A DNA stretch of 64,000 bases. It comes from UBA5536 sp964592595. GTDB lineage: Bacteria > Bacteroidota > Bacteroidia > Bacteroidales > F082. Position 1 is the first letter of the stretch; each line of letters opens with the position of its first letter. Positions 53,811-63,126 of the stretch are shown in pieces. The notes below the pieces were generated by a model. It did no database searches and was not told where the DNA came from. It saw only the letters and a list, made by a program, of their open reading frames with translations. Made by a program: the position numbers and the translations under genes. The stretch lies in assembly GCA_964592595.1 (NCBI GenBank), contig CAZQFH010000006.1, positions 1 to 64,000 on the forward strand. The letters are read 5' to 3'.

Positions 53811-55988
53811 CTAATCTGCTAATTCAAAAATTACAGGGAAACCATACAGTATTTGTGATTCCGAAACTGCAATTTTTTCCCATTCCTTCGATACTTTTCC
53901 ATCTAATTTTAACTGCTGTTTTGCCCTTCGGAAAATACGATGTTTGATAACTAATGATTCTTCGGGATTTCTGTCGTGATGCAACCATGCCACAACATAA
54001 ACTTTCTTATTTAAAAGGTTATGGAAGCGGTAAATGCTATGTGTTTCCTTTTCTTCTACTACTTCTGTAAGCGTTGCATTTCCTAAAACATGCATTAGTT
54101 TTTCGAAAGCAAAATAGGATGGTTTGGGTTCAAAGTTGTGCTTTGAAGAAGCTGTAAGTCCACTGCGGCTGTGAAAATATGAGTCGGTGTTTTCGTTAGC
54201 GTAAAAATACCAATAAACGCGATCAGCACCTTCACGCAGCATTTTTAGGGTTGCCCGCAATCCCCAGGCAGCCTGTTTGTCGGCACTGATGCAATTGCTG
54301 TGGGTGCAGCTTTCGCCTGCTCCATCACTGTCGTAGCCAAATTCTGTTACCCACACTGATGCATCTGAAGCAAAGCGATCGCGGTACCGAAGCAAATTTC
54401 TTAAAGCGTTTATCGGTGACAAAAGGTTTTCGGGCGGCAATGCGACAAGGTTTCCAAGGCTGTCGTTAGCATAAGAATAAAGGTGAACATTGAGTGCATC
54501 CGATTGCGCTAACATAGCTGTTGTCGTAAAATCAGGAAGGTAATTATTTTGATCATCATAGGCATGCTGCCGAAATGTTGCTTGAAAAGCTGCCGGAAGG
54601 CGCAAAATGTTAGTATTTGCATCCTTAAAGCCTTGCATCATGCCATTGCCAAGTTTTTGGTAAAATGTTGGTTCATAGTCCCAGGGTTCATTACCTGCCT
54701 CAACGGCTTCGGCAAGTTTCCTAGTGCCAAAATGTGTAGCAAATTCGCGACCAATGGCATAAGCTTCTGCTTCAGGTTGCTGCCAAGCCTTTTCAGGGAA
54801 AGTGCTGTTTTTAAATAAGATAGTTGAAAGTATATTGAATCCTTGTGTCTTTAAAAAGCCATATTCCCGATCCCAGTCGAGCCACCAGTTTGCAGCAGTT
54901 CCATTCACATCCATCGATTCATAAGCAGCTGAAATACCAGGCTTTGGAATATCCCAATAGAGGTAATGGTAAAGTCTGAGTTTTTTGAAAATGCCGCTGA
55001 ATTGCTGCCAACCCTTGCTATTGTTGATCTGATCGCTATATTGTTGCTGACCCCATCCCCAAACCATATTCAAACCAATCCGATTGATAAGCGGTTCGGT
55101 GGACAGTTTAAAGCTGACAGCTGCTCCATAAGGCCCGAATTCATCAAAAAGTTTCAGTTCCCACAAAACGGCTTTGGAATAATCGGTATTAGGGAGATTG
55201 AAACGAACTTTGAAATACTGAATGGCTGTTTGCTGATTCAAAATTAGAGGAATCATTCCTATCGCAATGGGATTTGCCTTTCCAAGCAAATTCCATTCTT
55301 TACCGTTTTGAGAACCTAGATATTGGATGCTTTCGATTTTTCCGCTATTGAAATGACGGCTGTAGATTTGTCCTAACGCTACTGTTTGCTTTAAGTCTAT
55401 CGTGAAATCAACAAATGGCTTTTGGCTAAGGCAAGCCACTTCAAACAACTGAAAAGAGGCGGTGCTCTCCAAATTTATTTGCGTGATATATTTGCTATTA
55501 TCTGGAAATAAAGCCTCCAGGCTATATTGCTTTTCCGGAATGATGTCCAGGTTAGTAAGGCTTCCATCAGTATAAATGACAGCTATTTTCACGATTTTGC
55601 TGTTACCTAATTTGATGCTGATGCGATGCGACTTCGTGGCTTCTGAAAGCTTTATCTGATGAAGATAAATTGATTGCTGCCCTTTTTTATTGATATTTAT
55701 TGCTGTGTTGAGATCCGCATCAGTTGCTTCATCGGAATAACGTATTAAGTTGCGTGCTGCTTTGGGATGAAACGCATTTAATTCGTGATTATAAATATAT
55801 TTCTCGGGCAAGGGAGCATCGGATTCCCAAAAGGTGTGGATGTTTTGATCGATTGCCTGCTTAGGAGCTATTCCCTGTGTGGTTTGAATTACGGCCTGTT
55901 GAGCATAATCTTTTGGGAGAAAATCTTCTGTTTGAGCAAAAAGTTGTGCTGTAAAAAACAACAAAGCGGGAAAATTAAGCCATTTCAT
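53811..55988 (-). CDS. Secreted glycoside-hydrolase-like protein (clan A-type catalytic motifs)
   Basis: About 725 residues from the ATG at 55988, which gives a signal peptide ending at LFAQ. The N-terminal half (about 20-290) is beta-rich and looks like carbohydrate-binding or discoidin-type domains. The second half has a TIM-barrel pattern with E434 in an AGNEPWD motif (acid/base) and E549 in a VTEFGYDS motif (nucleophile), the layout of GH clan A families such as GH30 and GH39. No named GH family is matched with certainty. The substrate is unknown. Confidence 0.7.
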   Translation of the reverse strand: MKWLNFPALLFFTAQLFAQTEDFLPKDYAQQAVIQTTQGIAPKQAIDQNIHTFWESDAPLPEKYIYNHELNAFHPKAARNLIRYSDEATDADLNTAININKKGQQSIYLHQIKLSEATKSHRISIKLGNSKIVKIAVIYTDGSLTNLDIIPEKQYSLEALFPDNSKYITQINLESTASFQLFEVACLSQKPFVDFTIDLKQTVALGQIYSRHFNSGKIESIQYLGSQNGKEWNLLGKANPIAIGMIPLILNQQTAIQYFKVRFNLPNTDYSKAVLWELKLFDEFGPYGAAVSFKLSTEPLINRIGLNMVWGWGQQQYSDQINNSKGWQQFSGIFKKLRLYHYLYWDIPKPGISAAYESMDVNGTAANWWLDWDREYGFLKTQGFNILSTILFKNSTFPEKAWQQPEAEAYAIGREFATHFGTRKLAEAVEAGNEPWDYEPTFYQKLGNGMMQGFKDANTNILRLPAAFQATFRQHAYDDQNNYLPDFTTTAMLAQSDALNVHLYSYANDSLGNLVALPPENLLSPINALRNLLRYRDRFASDASVWVTEFGYDSDGAGESCTHSNCISADKQAAWGLRATLKMLREGADRVYWYFYANENTDSYFHSRSGLTASSKHNFEPKPSYFAFEKLMHVLGNATLTEVVEEKETHSIYRFHNLLNKKVYVVAWLHHDRNPEESLVIKHRIFRRAKQQLKLDGKVSKEWEKIAVSESQILYGFPVIFELAD

Positions 55989-56056
55989 AGCAGAAATTTG
56001 GGCTTGCAAAATAAGCAAAAAAAGTCTGCCAGGTAAAAACTGACAGACTTTGTGTG

Positions 56057-56130
56057 TAGCGAGACCGAGAGTTGAACTCGGGACCTCCGGGTTATGAATC
56101 CGACGCTCTAACCATCTGAGCTATCTCGCC
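56057..56130 (-). tRNA. tRNA-Met (CAU anticodon)
   Basis: On the minus strand the sequence folds as a full tRNA of 74 bases: acceptor GGCGAGA/TCTCGCT, D arm, anticodon loop TTCATAA, and a T arm with GTTCAACTC. The CCA end is not encoded. The CAU anticodon could also be the lysidine-modified Ile2; elongator Met is more likely but not proven. One A-C mismatch is next to the anticodon loop. Confidence 0.88.
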
Positions 56131-56144
56131 ATAATTTTGAGGTG

Positions 56145-56174
56145 CAAAAGTAATATATTCCTAATAAATGACAA
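56145..56174 (-). promoter_or_regulatory. Promoter of the tRNA-Met gene
   Basis: On the minus strand TTG (complement of 56172-56174), 19 bases, then TACTTTTG (complement of 56145-56152), ending 14 bases before the tRNA. Very good match to the consensus. Confidence 0.7.
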
Positions 56175-56677
56175 GAAAATCGGGAAAGATTTTTGCATTA
56201 TAGCATAGAATTCGAAGGTGAGTGGTTGATCGAAAACTGTGTCAGCATGAAATTCTTTAAAATAAAACAATGTTTTCTGACATAATTTATACGTAAACAC
56301 TCATTCGTCTAAACTAACTCATTCATTTAACAGATCAACTGACATATTAAATCAAAAATACAAAGGATATTTAGCAGATTTAAATCCAGGAAATTATCAA
56401 ATGGCCTTTACAGAGTTTATCTAACGGATGACCAGATTGAAGATTGTCATACAAAGTAACTAAGCTCAGACAACTAATTGTATTTAAAACGATAAGTGTA
56501 ATCACTTAAGAGGTAGTCAGCGCTATTCCTACATTGTATTGATTATTAGTAATCTAATAATTTCGAAGCAAGAATTATAAATTACACTGTAGGCTTTTGC
56601 TTAAAAATACCATCAATTAATTCACGAAATAAATTTACTTTTACGGCATTCAATCAATATTTATCTTAAAGATTTTA
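56175..56677. other. Intergenic region without a recognised gene
   Basis: About 500 AT-rich bases between the tRNA-Met promoter and the second sensor kinase. I see no open frame of note. A perfect dyad TTATTAG-TAAT-CTAATAA lies at 56543-56560, about 120 bases before the kinase start, and might be a regulatory site; a chance palindrome is also possible at this AT content. Confidence 0.5.
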
Positions 56678-58822
56678 ATGAAACTTCAGGCTTCGATTTA
56701 TCGCAATGGTATTGTCATACTCTTACTTAATGTACTAACAACCAATATTTTAGGTATAAATAACGATAATACCTACAAATCTGACTCCATAGAAATTTCA
56801 AGATGGGCAAAACCAATCCGGGATTCAATTTTTACAAATCCTTATATCGTAATTCCGTGGATGGATTCCCTGAAGGATTTTTCAAATTCCAGTCAAAATA
56901 ATTATATCAAGTATACTTATAACAGCCTGAAAGCCAATTTTTTTTGGGCTACGATCCGCTATGATTCTGCCAGAATTTATTATCATCGCGCTTTGCAGAA
57001 TGCAGAAAAAGGCAATTTAGATAAGCCCATTATCAACGCCTTAGGAAATTTGGGAATTTTATTTAATTTTTTGGACGACTTTGATTCTTCTTCGTATTAC
57101 TATTCGAAAGCAGCTCAACTGGCAAAATCAAAACAATTTTATGAACTGTATATAAGAAATATAATCAATTACAGTAATATATTTACCCAGCAAGGAGATT
57201 TTGCAGAATCCATTGCCATGTTGACTGAAGCCGAACAAATGAGCAGTGAAATGAACAACGGTGAGCTTGATGCTATGTTAGCTTCGGCAACGGCAACCGT
57301 TTATTATTCGCTTGGGGATATTAAACAAATGCATAAATATTATCACAAAGCAATTGATCATTATAAAGTTACCCAAAATCAATCAGTTTTAGCAACACTT
57401 TATATGAACATAGCAGAATCCTTTTCGAGCTTGGCTAATAATTATGATTCGGCTGTTTACTACTTTGATCGAGCATTAGCCATAAGTAATGAGCGAAACC
57501 GGTCAAATATTTTAAATGTAATCGATATTACAAAAGGTAATCTCCACTACGATGCCGGCAGATATGACTCGGCTGAAGTGCGCTATTTGAGAGCAATTCA
57601 GAATCCGCTGGCCGAAAAACACCTTAGACGAAAGACTGCACTTCATGTTAATTTGGCGAATGTGTATCGACAAACGAAGTCCTATGATAAAGCAATGAAG
57701 TATTATACAATTGGGGAGCACTTTGCAGATTCACTCAATTTTATTGAATACCACATGAATGCCTTGCTAGGCATGATGCTAATTGACAGTGCTTTAGGTG
57801 ATTTCGAACAAGCTTACAACCGAAACCGTCGGTATCAGCGCTTGAAGGATGTCTTAAATAAAGACGAAAGCATTAATGATTTAAAAGCCATGGAAGTGGA
57901 GCGTGCACTTGAATTACAAAAGCTTAGAAATGAACTGCTTGAGACTGAAAATAGCTTGCAGCACAATCAACTCAAAAATCAACAAATTTTAGGGGTTTTG
58001 ATACTGTTGGCCTTTATCAGCTCTCTGATCTTTACTGTTGTGCAAATACGCAATATCAAAAAAATCAGGACTTTAAATAAGTTGCTTAATCGCAATTTAC
58101 TGAAGCTTGATCAACAAAAAAGTGCACTTGAAAAAGCAAATCAGGCCAAGGATAAATTCTTCGCCATATTAAGTCATGATTTACGCGGGCCTTCAGCAAC
58201 GCTTCGAACCGGTTTAGAAATGCTTAAAAATGAATGGTCTGAATTTACGGAAGTGGAAAAAACTAATTTAATCCAACAGCTTGATAATATGGCAGATAAC
58301 ACACATTCATTGCTTGAAGATCTGCTTGAATGGAGTCAATTGCAGCAAAATAGGTTGCAAGTGGTCGAATCAAAATTTCGGTTATCGGACATTGTCGAGG
58401 AAATTGAATTATTGTTTTACATGGCTTTTACTCAAAAACAACAAAGCTTTAAAACAGCAATTAAACCTGAAACTGTGTTGAATACTGACTTTAAAATATT
58501 AAAACAAATACTTCATAATCTGGTAAATAACGCCATAAAATTTACGCCTCGTGGTGGGACAATAAGCATTGAAGCAATAGATTCTACTTCGGAATTAACT
58601 ATTTGTGTAAAAGACTCTGGAATTGGTATTCCTCCTGAAAAGCTGCATCGCTTGTTTGAACTGGATGCTGATTTTGGCAGACCAGGAACAGAAGGAGAAA
58701 AAAGTTCTGGTATGGGACTTATTCTCTGCAAAGATTATGCAATGCTGCTGGGTGCCAGTTTAAAAGTGGAATCTGAACAGGAAAAGGGAAGTACGTTTAG
58801 TATTCAGTTTTCTAAAAGTTAA
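56678..58822 (+). CDS. TPR-containing sensor histidine kinase
   Basis: The 714-residue protein has a signal or anchor segment at the start (about 11-26), an exported TPR region (about 100-390), a coiled coil, one membrane helix (about 437-456), HisKA with H500 in a SHDLRGPS motif, and a HATPase domain with VNNAIKFT, DSGIGIP and SSGMGL motifs. It has no receiver domain and no adjacent response regulator. It shares its design with the kinase at 7540-9702, although the two are clearly different in sequence. Confidence 0.9.
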   Translation: MKLQASIYRNGIVILLLNVLTTNILGINNDNTYKSDSIEISRWAKPIRDSIFTNPYIVIPWMDSLKDFSNSSQNNYIKYTYNSLKANFFWATIRYDSARIYYHRALQNAEKGNLDKPIINALGNLGILFNFLDDFDSSSYYYSKAAQLAKSKQFYELYIRNIINYSNIFTQQGDFAESIAMLTEAEQMSSEMNNGELDAMLASATATVYYSLGDIKQMHKYYHKAIDHYKVTQNQSVLATLYMNIAESFSSLANNYDSAVYYFDRALAISNERNRSNILNVIDITKGNLHYDAGRYDSAEVRYLRAIQNPLAEKHLRRKTALHVNLANVYRQTKSYDKAMKYYTIGEHFADSLNFIEYHMNALLGMMLIDSALGDFEQAYNRNRRYQRLKDVLNKDESINDLKAMEVERALELQKLRNELLETENSLQHNQLKNQQILGVLILLAFISSLIFTVVQIRNIKKIRTLNKLLNRNLLKLDQQKSALEKANQAKDKFFAILSHDLRGPSATLRTGLEMLKNEWSEFTEVEKTNLIQQLDNMADNTHSLLEDLLEWSQLQQNRLQVVESKFRLSDIVEEIELLFYMAFTQKQQSFKTAIKPETVLNTDFKILKQILHNLVNNAIKFTPRGGTISIEAIDSTSELTICVKDSGIGIPPEKLHRLFELDADFGRPGTEGEKSSGMGLILCKDYAMLLGASLKVESEQEKGSTFSIQFSKS

Positions 58823-58970
58823 AAACTGACAAGGATTAAAAACATTTCATCAACGGATAGTTTTTCTGCTAAAAAATTAACAGAAACTAAAATATTCAGA
58901 AATTTTAGCTTTTTTTACGTATAGAATTATTAATTTTGTTGGCGTCAAAATTAATTTAACTCAATTAAAA

Positions 58971-59438
58971 ATGCTTACCACAATGCGAAACATAGTTTTT
59001 ATTTTTGTCATGTTTTTTGGGTTTAGCCTAATAAGTATGGCACAATCTGAAGTAAAGAAAACCACAAATGGTCCGGAAATCACATTTGAAGAAACCGTTT
59101 TTGATTATGGTGAAATCATGTTAAATGGTGATGGAACACATGAGTTTGAGTTTACAAACACTGGTAATGAGCCACTTATACTTTCGCGCCCGCGTTCGTC
59201 CTGTGGCTGCACAGTACCAACTTGGCCACGCCAACCCATTTTGCCAGGTGATAAAGAAAAGATAAAGGTAACTTACAATACCAATAGAGCTGGTGCTTTT
59301 AATAAATCGGTAACAATACTTTCGAATGCTAAAAATTCGAGTAGTTTAGTTTTGCGCATCAAGGGTAAGGTAGTTTCTGCACCTGCAGAGGCTATGCCAG
59401 CAAAAGCTGAAAACACCGGAGCTCCGGTTAATAAGTAA
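58971..59438 (+). CDS. DUF1573-domain secreted protein
   Basis: The 155-residue product has a signal peptide ending near SMAQ and a DUF1573 Ig-like domain (about 35-130) with the hallmark FDYGEI, FEFTNTGNEPL and SSCGCT segments, the last holding two conserved cysteines. DUF1573 proteins are abundant in Bacteroidota; their function is unknown. A start at the internal ATG (58983) is also possible. A TAATTTTG box is at 58931-58938. Confidence 0.88.
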   Translation: MLTTMRNIVFIFVMFFGFSLISMAQSEVKKTTNGPEITFEETVFDYGEIMLNGDGTHEFEFTNTGNEPLILSRPRSSCGCTVPTWPRQPILPGDKEKIKVTYNTNRAGAFNKSVTILSNAKNSSSLVLRIKGKVVSAPAEAMPAKAENTGAPVNK

Positions 59439-59465
59439 GAGGTATCTTAGAGTTGAATATCATTT

Positions 59466-59492
59466 TCCCGGTTGGATCCAGCCGGGATTTTT
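59466..59492 (+). terminator. Terminator after the DUF1573 gene
   Basis: TCCCGG and CCGGGA form the outer stem of a near-perfect 22-base palindrome (59466-59487) followed by a run of T. Confidence 0.7.
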
Positions 59493-59517
59493 ACTTCATT
59501 TAAAAGTATAACCAAAT

Positions 59518-60717
59518 ATGCCAAGTATTTCGATCAAAGGCAAGCTAATGCCTGAATCGCCCATCCGAAAACTGGTGCCTTATGCAGAAGAAGCAAAAAA
59601 ACGTGGCACAAAGGTGTATCACCTTAACATCGGTCAACCCGATATTCCAACACCAGAAGTAGCGCTAAATGCCATTCGCAACTTCTCGCAAAAAGTAGTG
59701 GCATACAGTCATTCAGCAGGTGTATTGTCTTACCGCGAAAAGTTGACTACTTATTACAAAAAGCATAATATTCGCATCACTGCAGAGGATATTATCATTG
59801 GCGCTGGTGCTTCAGAGGCTTTACTTTTTGCTTTTCAAACCATTATGGATCCGGGTGATGAAGTAATTATTCCGGAGCCTTTTTATGCCAATTACAATGG
59901 CTTTGCCGTGAATGCTGGAATCAATGTGAAACCCATTTTCAGTGCTATTGAAACGGGTTTTGCCTTACCACCGATTTCAGATTTTGAAAAGGCAATCGGA
60001 CCAAAAACAAAAGCCATTTTGGTTTGTAACCCAAATAATCCCACTGGTTATTTATACAATGCTGAAGAACTGGAGGTTTTGCGTCAGCTGGTGATCAAAT
60101 ATGATCTGTATCTTATTGCTGATGAAGTGTATCGGGAGTTTGTTTACGACGGAAACCAACATTATTCCTGTATGCACCTCAAAGGGATTGATGATAATGT
60201 GATTTTAATCGATTCTGTTTCCAAACGCTATAGTGCTTGCGGTGTGCGTATTGGCTGTATGATTTCTAAAAATCGTGAGGTGATGAAAACAGCACTTAAA
60301 TTTGCTCAAGCCCGATTAAGTCCGCCAAGCCTGGGACAGGTTGCTGCAGAAGCCGCGATCGATACCCCCGACAGTTATTTTGAAGAAGTATTGAATGAAT
60401 ACTTGCAACGACGCAATACCGTGGTCGAAGCAATCAACAAAATAGCAGGTGCCTATTGCCCGAGTCCAAAAGGGGCATTTTATGTCGTTGCACGCTTGCC
60501 TATTGATGATTCTGATAGATTTTGTCAATGGTTGCTTGAAGACTTCAACTACGAAAACCAAACCGTTATGTTAGCTCCGGCCAGTGGGTTTTATTCCGGA
60601 GCTGGAAAGGGTAAGGACGAAGTTCGTATAAGTTATGTACTGAATGTTAACGACTTAAAACATGCAATGAAAGCCCTCGAAGAAGCTTTGAAAGTGTATC
60701 CAGGCAGAACCAACTAA
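59518..60717 (+). CDS. PLP-dependent class I/II aminotransferase
   Basis: The 399-residue enzyme has fold type I. The PLP lysine is K236 in a DSVSKRYSACG motif; NPNNPTGY (171-178) and ADEVYREF are the typical ring-contact segments; IGCM follows with the phosphate-binding Arg. It resembles aspartate/aromatic or N-succinyldiaminopimelate-type aminotransferases. The amino donor cannot be read from the sequence. A terminator lies just behind it. Confidence 0.9.
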   Translation: MPSISIKGKLMPESPIRKLVPYAEEAKKRGTKVYHLNIGQPDIPTPEVALNAIRNFSQKVVAYSHSAGVLSYREKLTTYYKKHNIRITAEDIIIGAGASEALLFAFQTIMDPGDEVIIPEPFYANYNGFAVNAGINVKPIFSAIETGFALPPISDFEKAIGPKTKAILVCNPNNPTGYLYNAEELEVLRQLVIKYDLYLIADEVYREFVYDGNQHYSCMHLKGIDDNVILIDSVSKRYSACGVRIGCMISKNREVMKTALKFAQARLSPPSLGQVAAEAAIDTPDSYFEEVLNEYLQRRNTVVEAINKIAGAYCPSPKGAFYVVARLPIDDSDRFCQWLLEDFNYENQTVMLAPASGFYSGAGKGKDEVRISYVLNVNDLKHAMKALEEALKVYPGRTN

Positions 60718-60741
60718 CGCTATTCCTTCCTGGAATCGAAC

Positions 60742-60785
60742 AACACATCCTGTTGCTGATCCGATAGCAGCAGGGTGTTTTTTTG
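60742..60785 (+). terminator. Terminator after the aminotransferase gene
   Basis: ACAC plus CCTGTTGCT pairs with AGCAGCAGG plus GTGT around a short loop (one small bulge), followed by a run of seven T bases. Confidence 0.65.
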
Positions 60786-60899
60786 CTGTCTGAATAGTTT
60801 CTATCCGTGAGGTTACTATTTGGATACCGGAATAGCATTACAGCAAACTAAAAAGCAGCTTTTTTTATGAAATGGCGGCGATATGTTTAGTTGTTTGTT

Positions 60900-61530
60900 C
60901 TAAAGAAATCCCAATCCTATAGGTTTTTTAAGCATCCAACCTGTTATACTAAATCTTTCGATATGAGTTGTAAGTACTTCATGTTCAATTTGATCGCTCA
61001 AAAAGCAAACCAAAGTACCGGCTCGAGGTTCCACAATCACAGGTTCAGCATTTGTTCTATATATAACCAATTCGCCCCCCATGCCAGGTTGCCAAAGTTG
61101 ATTGAGGTATAAAACGACGGAAATTATCCGGTTGCTGCGCTCATTAAATTGATCGAGGTGGCGCTGATAAAAAGTTCCGGCCGGATAAATAGCCATATGC
61201 ATTTCAATATCCTGCAGACCCAAAAAAAAGCTCGCGATTGAGCCCAACTCGCAATGCTGTCATACTTTGCATCCATTCCTGTAAAACAGCTTCCTGAGGA
61301 TGCCGGCTGATCCAATGGATAAAATCACCACGAACATCATTATTAAATTGGAAATCGGCTCCAGCACCAATACCGGCTTTTTTAAATACGGCAGCTTCTT
61401 TTGATTTACTAATAGCTTCATTAAGCCCGCTAACAGCTTGCTGATTGATTGCATCTGGTATTACGAACCATCCTTCATCGGCCAGAGCATCAGCATATTG
61501 AGGCAAACCGGCCAAATTGATCATTTGCAT
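60900..61530 (-). pseudogene. 2-oxoglutarate-Fe(II) oxygenase split by a frameshift
   Basis: Two overlapping minus-strand frames make one protein of about 209 residues. The first (from ATG 61530) has the N-terminal helices up to a LNREL segment; the second continues with LGLQDIEMHMAIYP. The break falls in an eight-A run on plus (61222-61229), and removing one base restores a single frame. The second part carries the oxygenase active site: YQRHLDQF (H and D iron ligands), IEHEVL (second His) and ERFSITGW (Arg for 2-oxoglutarate). It resembles small prolyl-hydroxylase-like proteins. A sequencing error is possible. Confidence 0.8.
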
Positions 61531-61604
61531 ATATCAATGGGAAAAGTGCGCAAATGTAAACCTTCTTTGATTCGGTGATACGTTAACCGGAAAATATTGT
61601 ATTA

Positions 61605-62307
61605 TCAACCGTGCAAGCTGATACGGTTCATCTTTTCGAAGTCAAGAATTTCAACGTATTCGTTATTGATCTCAAGTAAGCCATCTGCTTTAAATTTAGT
61701 AAGAATACGGGCAATATTTTCGATTGTCATACCCGAAAGCTCTGCAAATTCCTTTCTGCTTAGTTGTAGGGTAAATTTCTGGGTTTTGTAAATTCGGTTT
61801 GCAAGGCAAAGAATTACAGCAGCTAACCGGCCGTAAGTTTGTTTTTTAGTAAGGCAATAAAAACGACCGTTGGTAATGATGCTTTGCTTAGCAAGCAGGC
61901 TGATAATTTTAGCTCCAAATCCCGAATTCATATTGATAAGCTGCTTAAAAGCACTGATGTCAATCATACTGACTTGCGTATCAATATAAGCTTGAGCACT
62001 ATGTTGAAAAACAGCATTAACTTCAAATGAGGTCATAAGCCCTACTAGGTTTGTTGGAGAAAAAATTTATAAGATCTGTTTGTCACTTGTACCTTCAATG
62101 TAGGTTTTAACCAGACCTTCTTTCAAAATCAATACATGCGATGCAAAAGCACACTGTTTTGGTAAAACTTCTCCTTTTTGATAAAAAAACATCTACAGAT
62201 TTCGAATAAAAAAAATTATTCTGTTTATCATTTAACAGTTTGATACATGCCAGCGTATTGCTTCCAATGGCGCAATTATTCCTTATAATATCCTGATTTG
62301 AATTCAT
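61605..62307 (-). pseudogene. Crp/Fnr-family regulator, inactivated
   Basis: Read from ATG 62307 the minus strand encodes a 233-residue Crp/Fnr-type regulator with two defects. First, an extra base in a seven-A run on plus (62183-62189) shifts the frame after a SKSVDVF segment; in the other frame the cyclic-nucleotide-binding fold resumes with KGEVLPKQCAFASHVL. Second, a TAA at 62067-62069 interrupts TSDKQIL-stop-IFSPTNLVGL, where a Lys codon AAA is expected. The C-terminal half (helix-turn-helix with LSRKEFAELSGMTIENIAR) is intact from ATG 62036, but a shortened form would lack most of the sensor domain. Confidence 0.82.
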
Positions 62308-62490
62308 TTACTCATGCTGGCATGCACTCTTGAAGCAATTACACTGCAATAAAGCAAAACGAGTCTTTGTTTGAATCAAAAATGTGATCGGCTAAATCGT
62401 TTTTGGTTATTGACGAGTTTGGTGTTTTTAAGTTAAGGAAATGTTAATTGTTAAATTACTTTTGCTTTGAACCTTTACTTAATGGATAGC

Positions 62491-63019
62491 ATGAAATCTA
62501 TACTTGAAAAACTAATTACCTTTTTTGTCGTGCTGTTGTTATGTACTTAATGGCGGGATGAATGCCTGGAAAGCGGGTCACAAACCTGTTACTAAAAATC
62601 CTACTTTGGTAAAAAGCACCACTTTTAATGGAACACCAACCAAGGCTATAATAGCCGGCATAAAAGATATTTAAGCTACTTTGGCAGATGCTGCTTCTGT
62701 TGTAGTTGACGTTCGTGAAACTTGCGAATACAAAGGATTGGAAAACAAAAGTAACGGACAAATTAAAGGTGCTGTTAATGTTGATCACAATACCATTCAG
62801 GATGATAAAAGTTTGATGAAAGATGCTGCAGAATTGGAAAAACTCTTTAAAGCTGCCGGCGTTACCAAAGACAAAAAAGTTATTCTGTATTGTTCAACTG
62901 GTGTGCGCACTGCCAAAGAATACATCGCACTAATCGAAATTTTGGGATATCCCAATGTAAAGGTTTACGACGACGGATACAATGAATGGACTGCCAAAGG
63001 TGGCGCAACCAACAAATAA
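62491..63019 (+). pseudogene. Two-domain rhodanese (thiosulfate sulfurtransferase), decayed
   Basis: ATG 62491 starts a signal peptide of 19 codons that runs into TAA (62548-62550). In the next frame a sequence NGGMNAWKAGHKPVTK follows, which is the end of an N-terminal rhodanese domain, so most of that domain has been lost. A linker then leads to a second TAA (62672-62674), and after it an intact C-terminal rhodanese domain with the active loop CSTGVRT. Only this last part could be made, from TTG 62681, without export. It is divergent from the dead Crp/Fnr gene, and a perfect terminator follows it. Confidence 0.82.
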
Positions 63020-63050
63020 GAAAATTGTTTAGGTTTTCTCATATTGGTTG

Positions 63051-63083
63051 AATCCCGGAAACAGACTTCCGGGATTTTTTTTT
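63051..63083 (+). terminator. Terminator after the rhodanese remnant
   Basis: AATCCCGGAA (63051-63060) and TTCCGGGATT (63067-63076) form a perfect 10-bp stem with a six-base loop, followed by nine T bases. Confidence 0.9.
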
Positions 63084-63126
63084 GCATGAAATAAAATTAC
63101 CTTTGTTTTAAACTTTTCATGCCATA

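Noticed and set aside
61222..61229. Programmed frameshifting in the 2OG oxygenase
   Set aside because: There is only a plain homopolymer, with no slippery heptamer context, stimulatory hairpin or internal ribosome site visible.
62067..62674. Stop codon reassignment (TAA read as Lys) as an explanation for the stops in the Crp/Fnr and rhodanese genes
   Set aside because: TAA ends many intact genes in the window, for example parts of the clpS-floA operon and pruA, so it is a normal stop.
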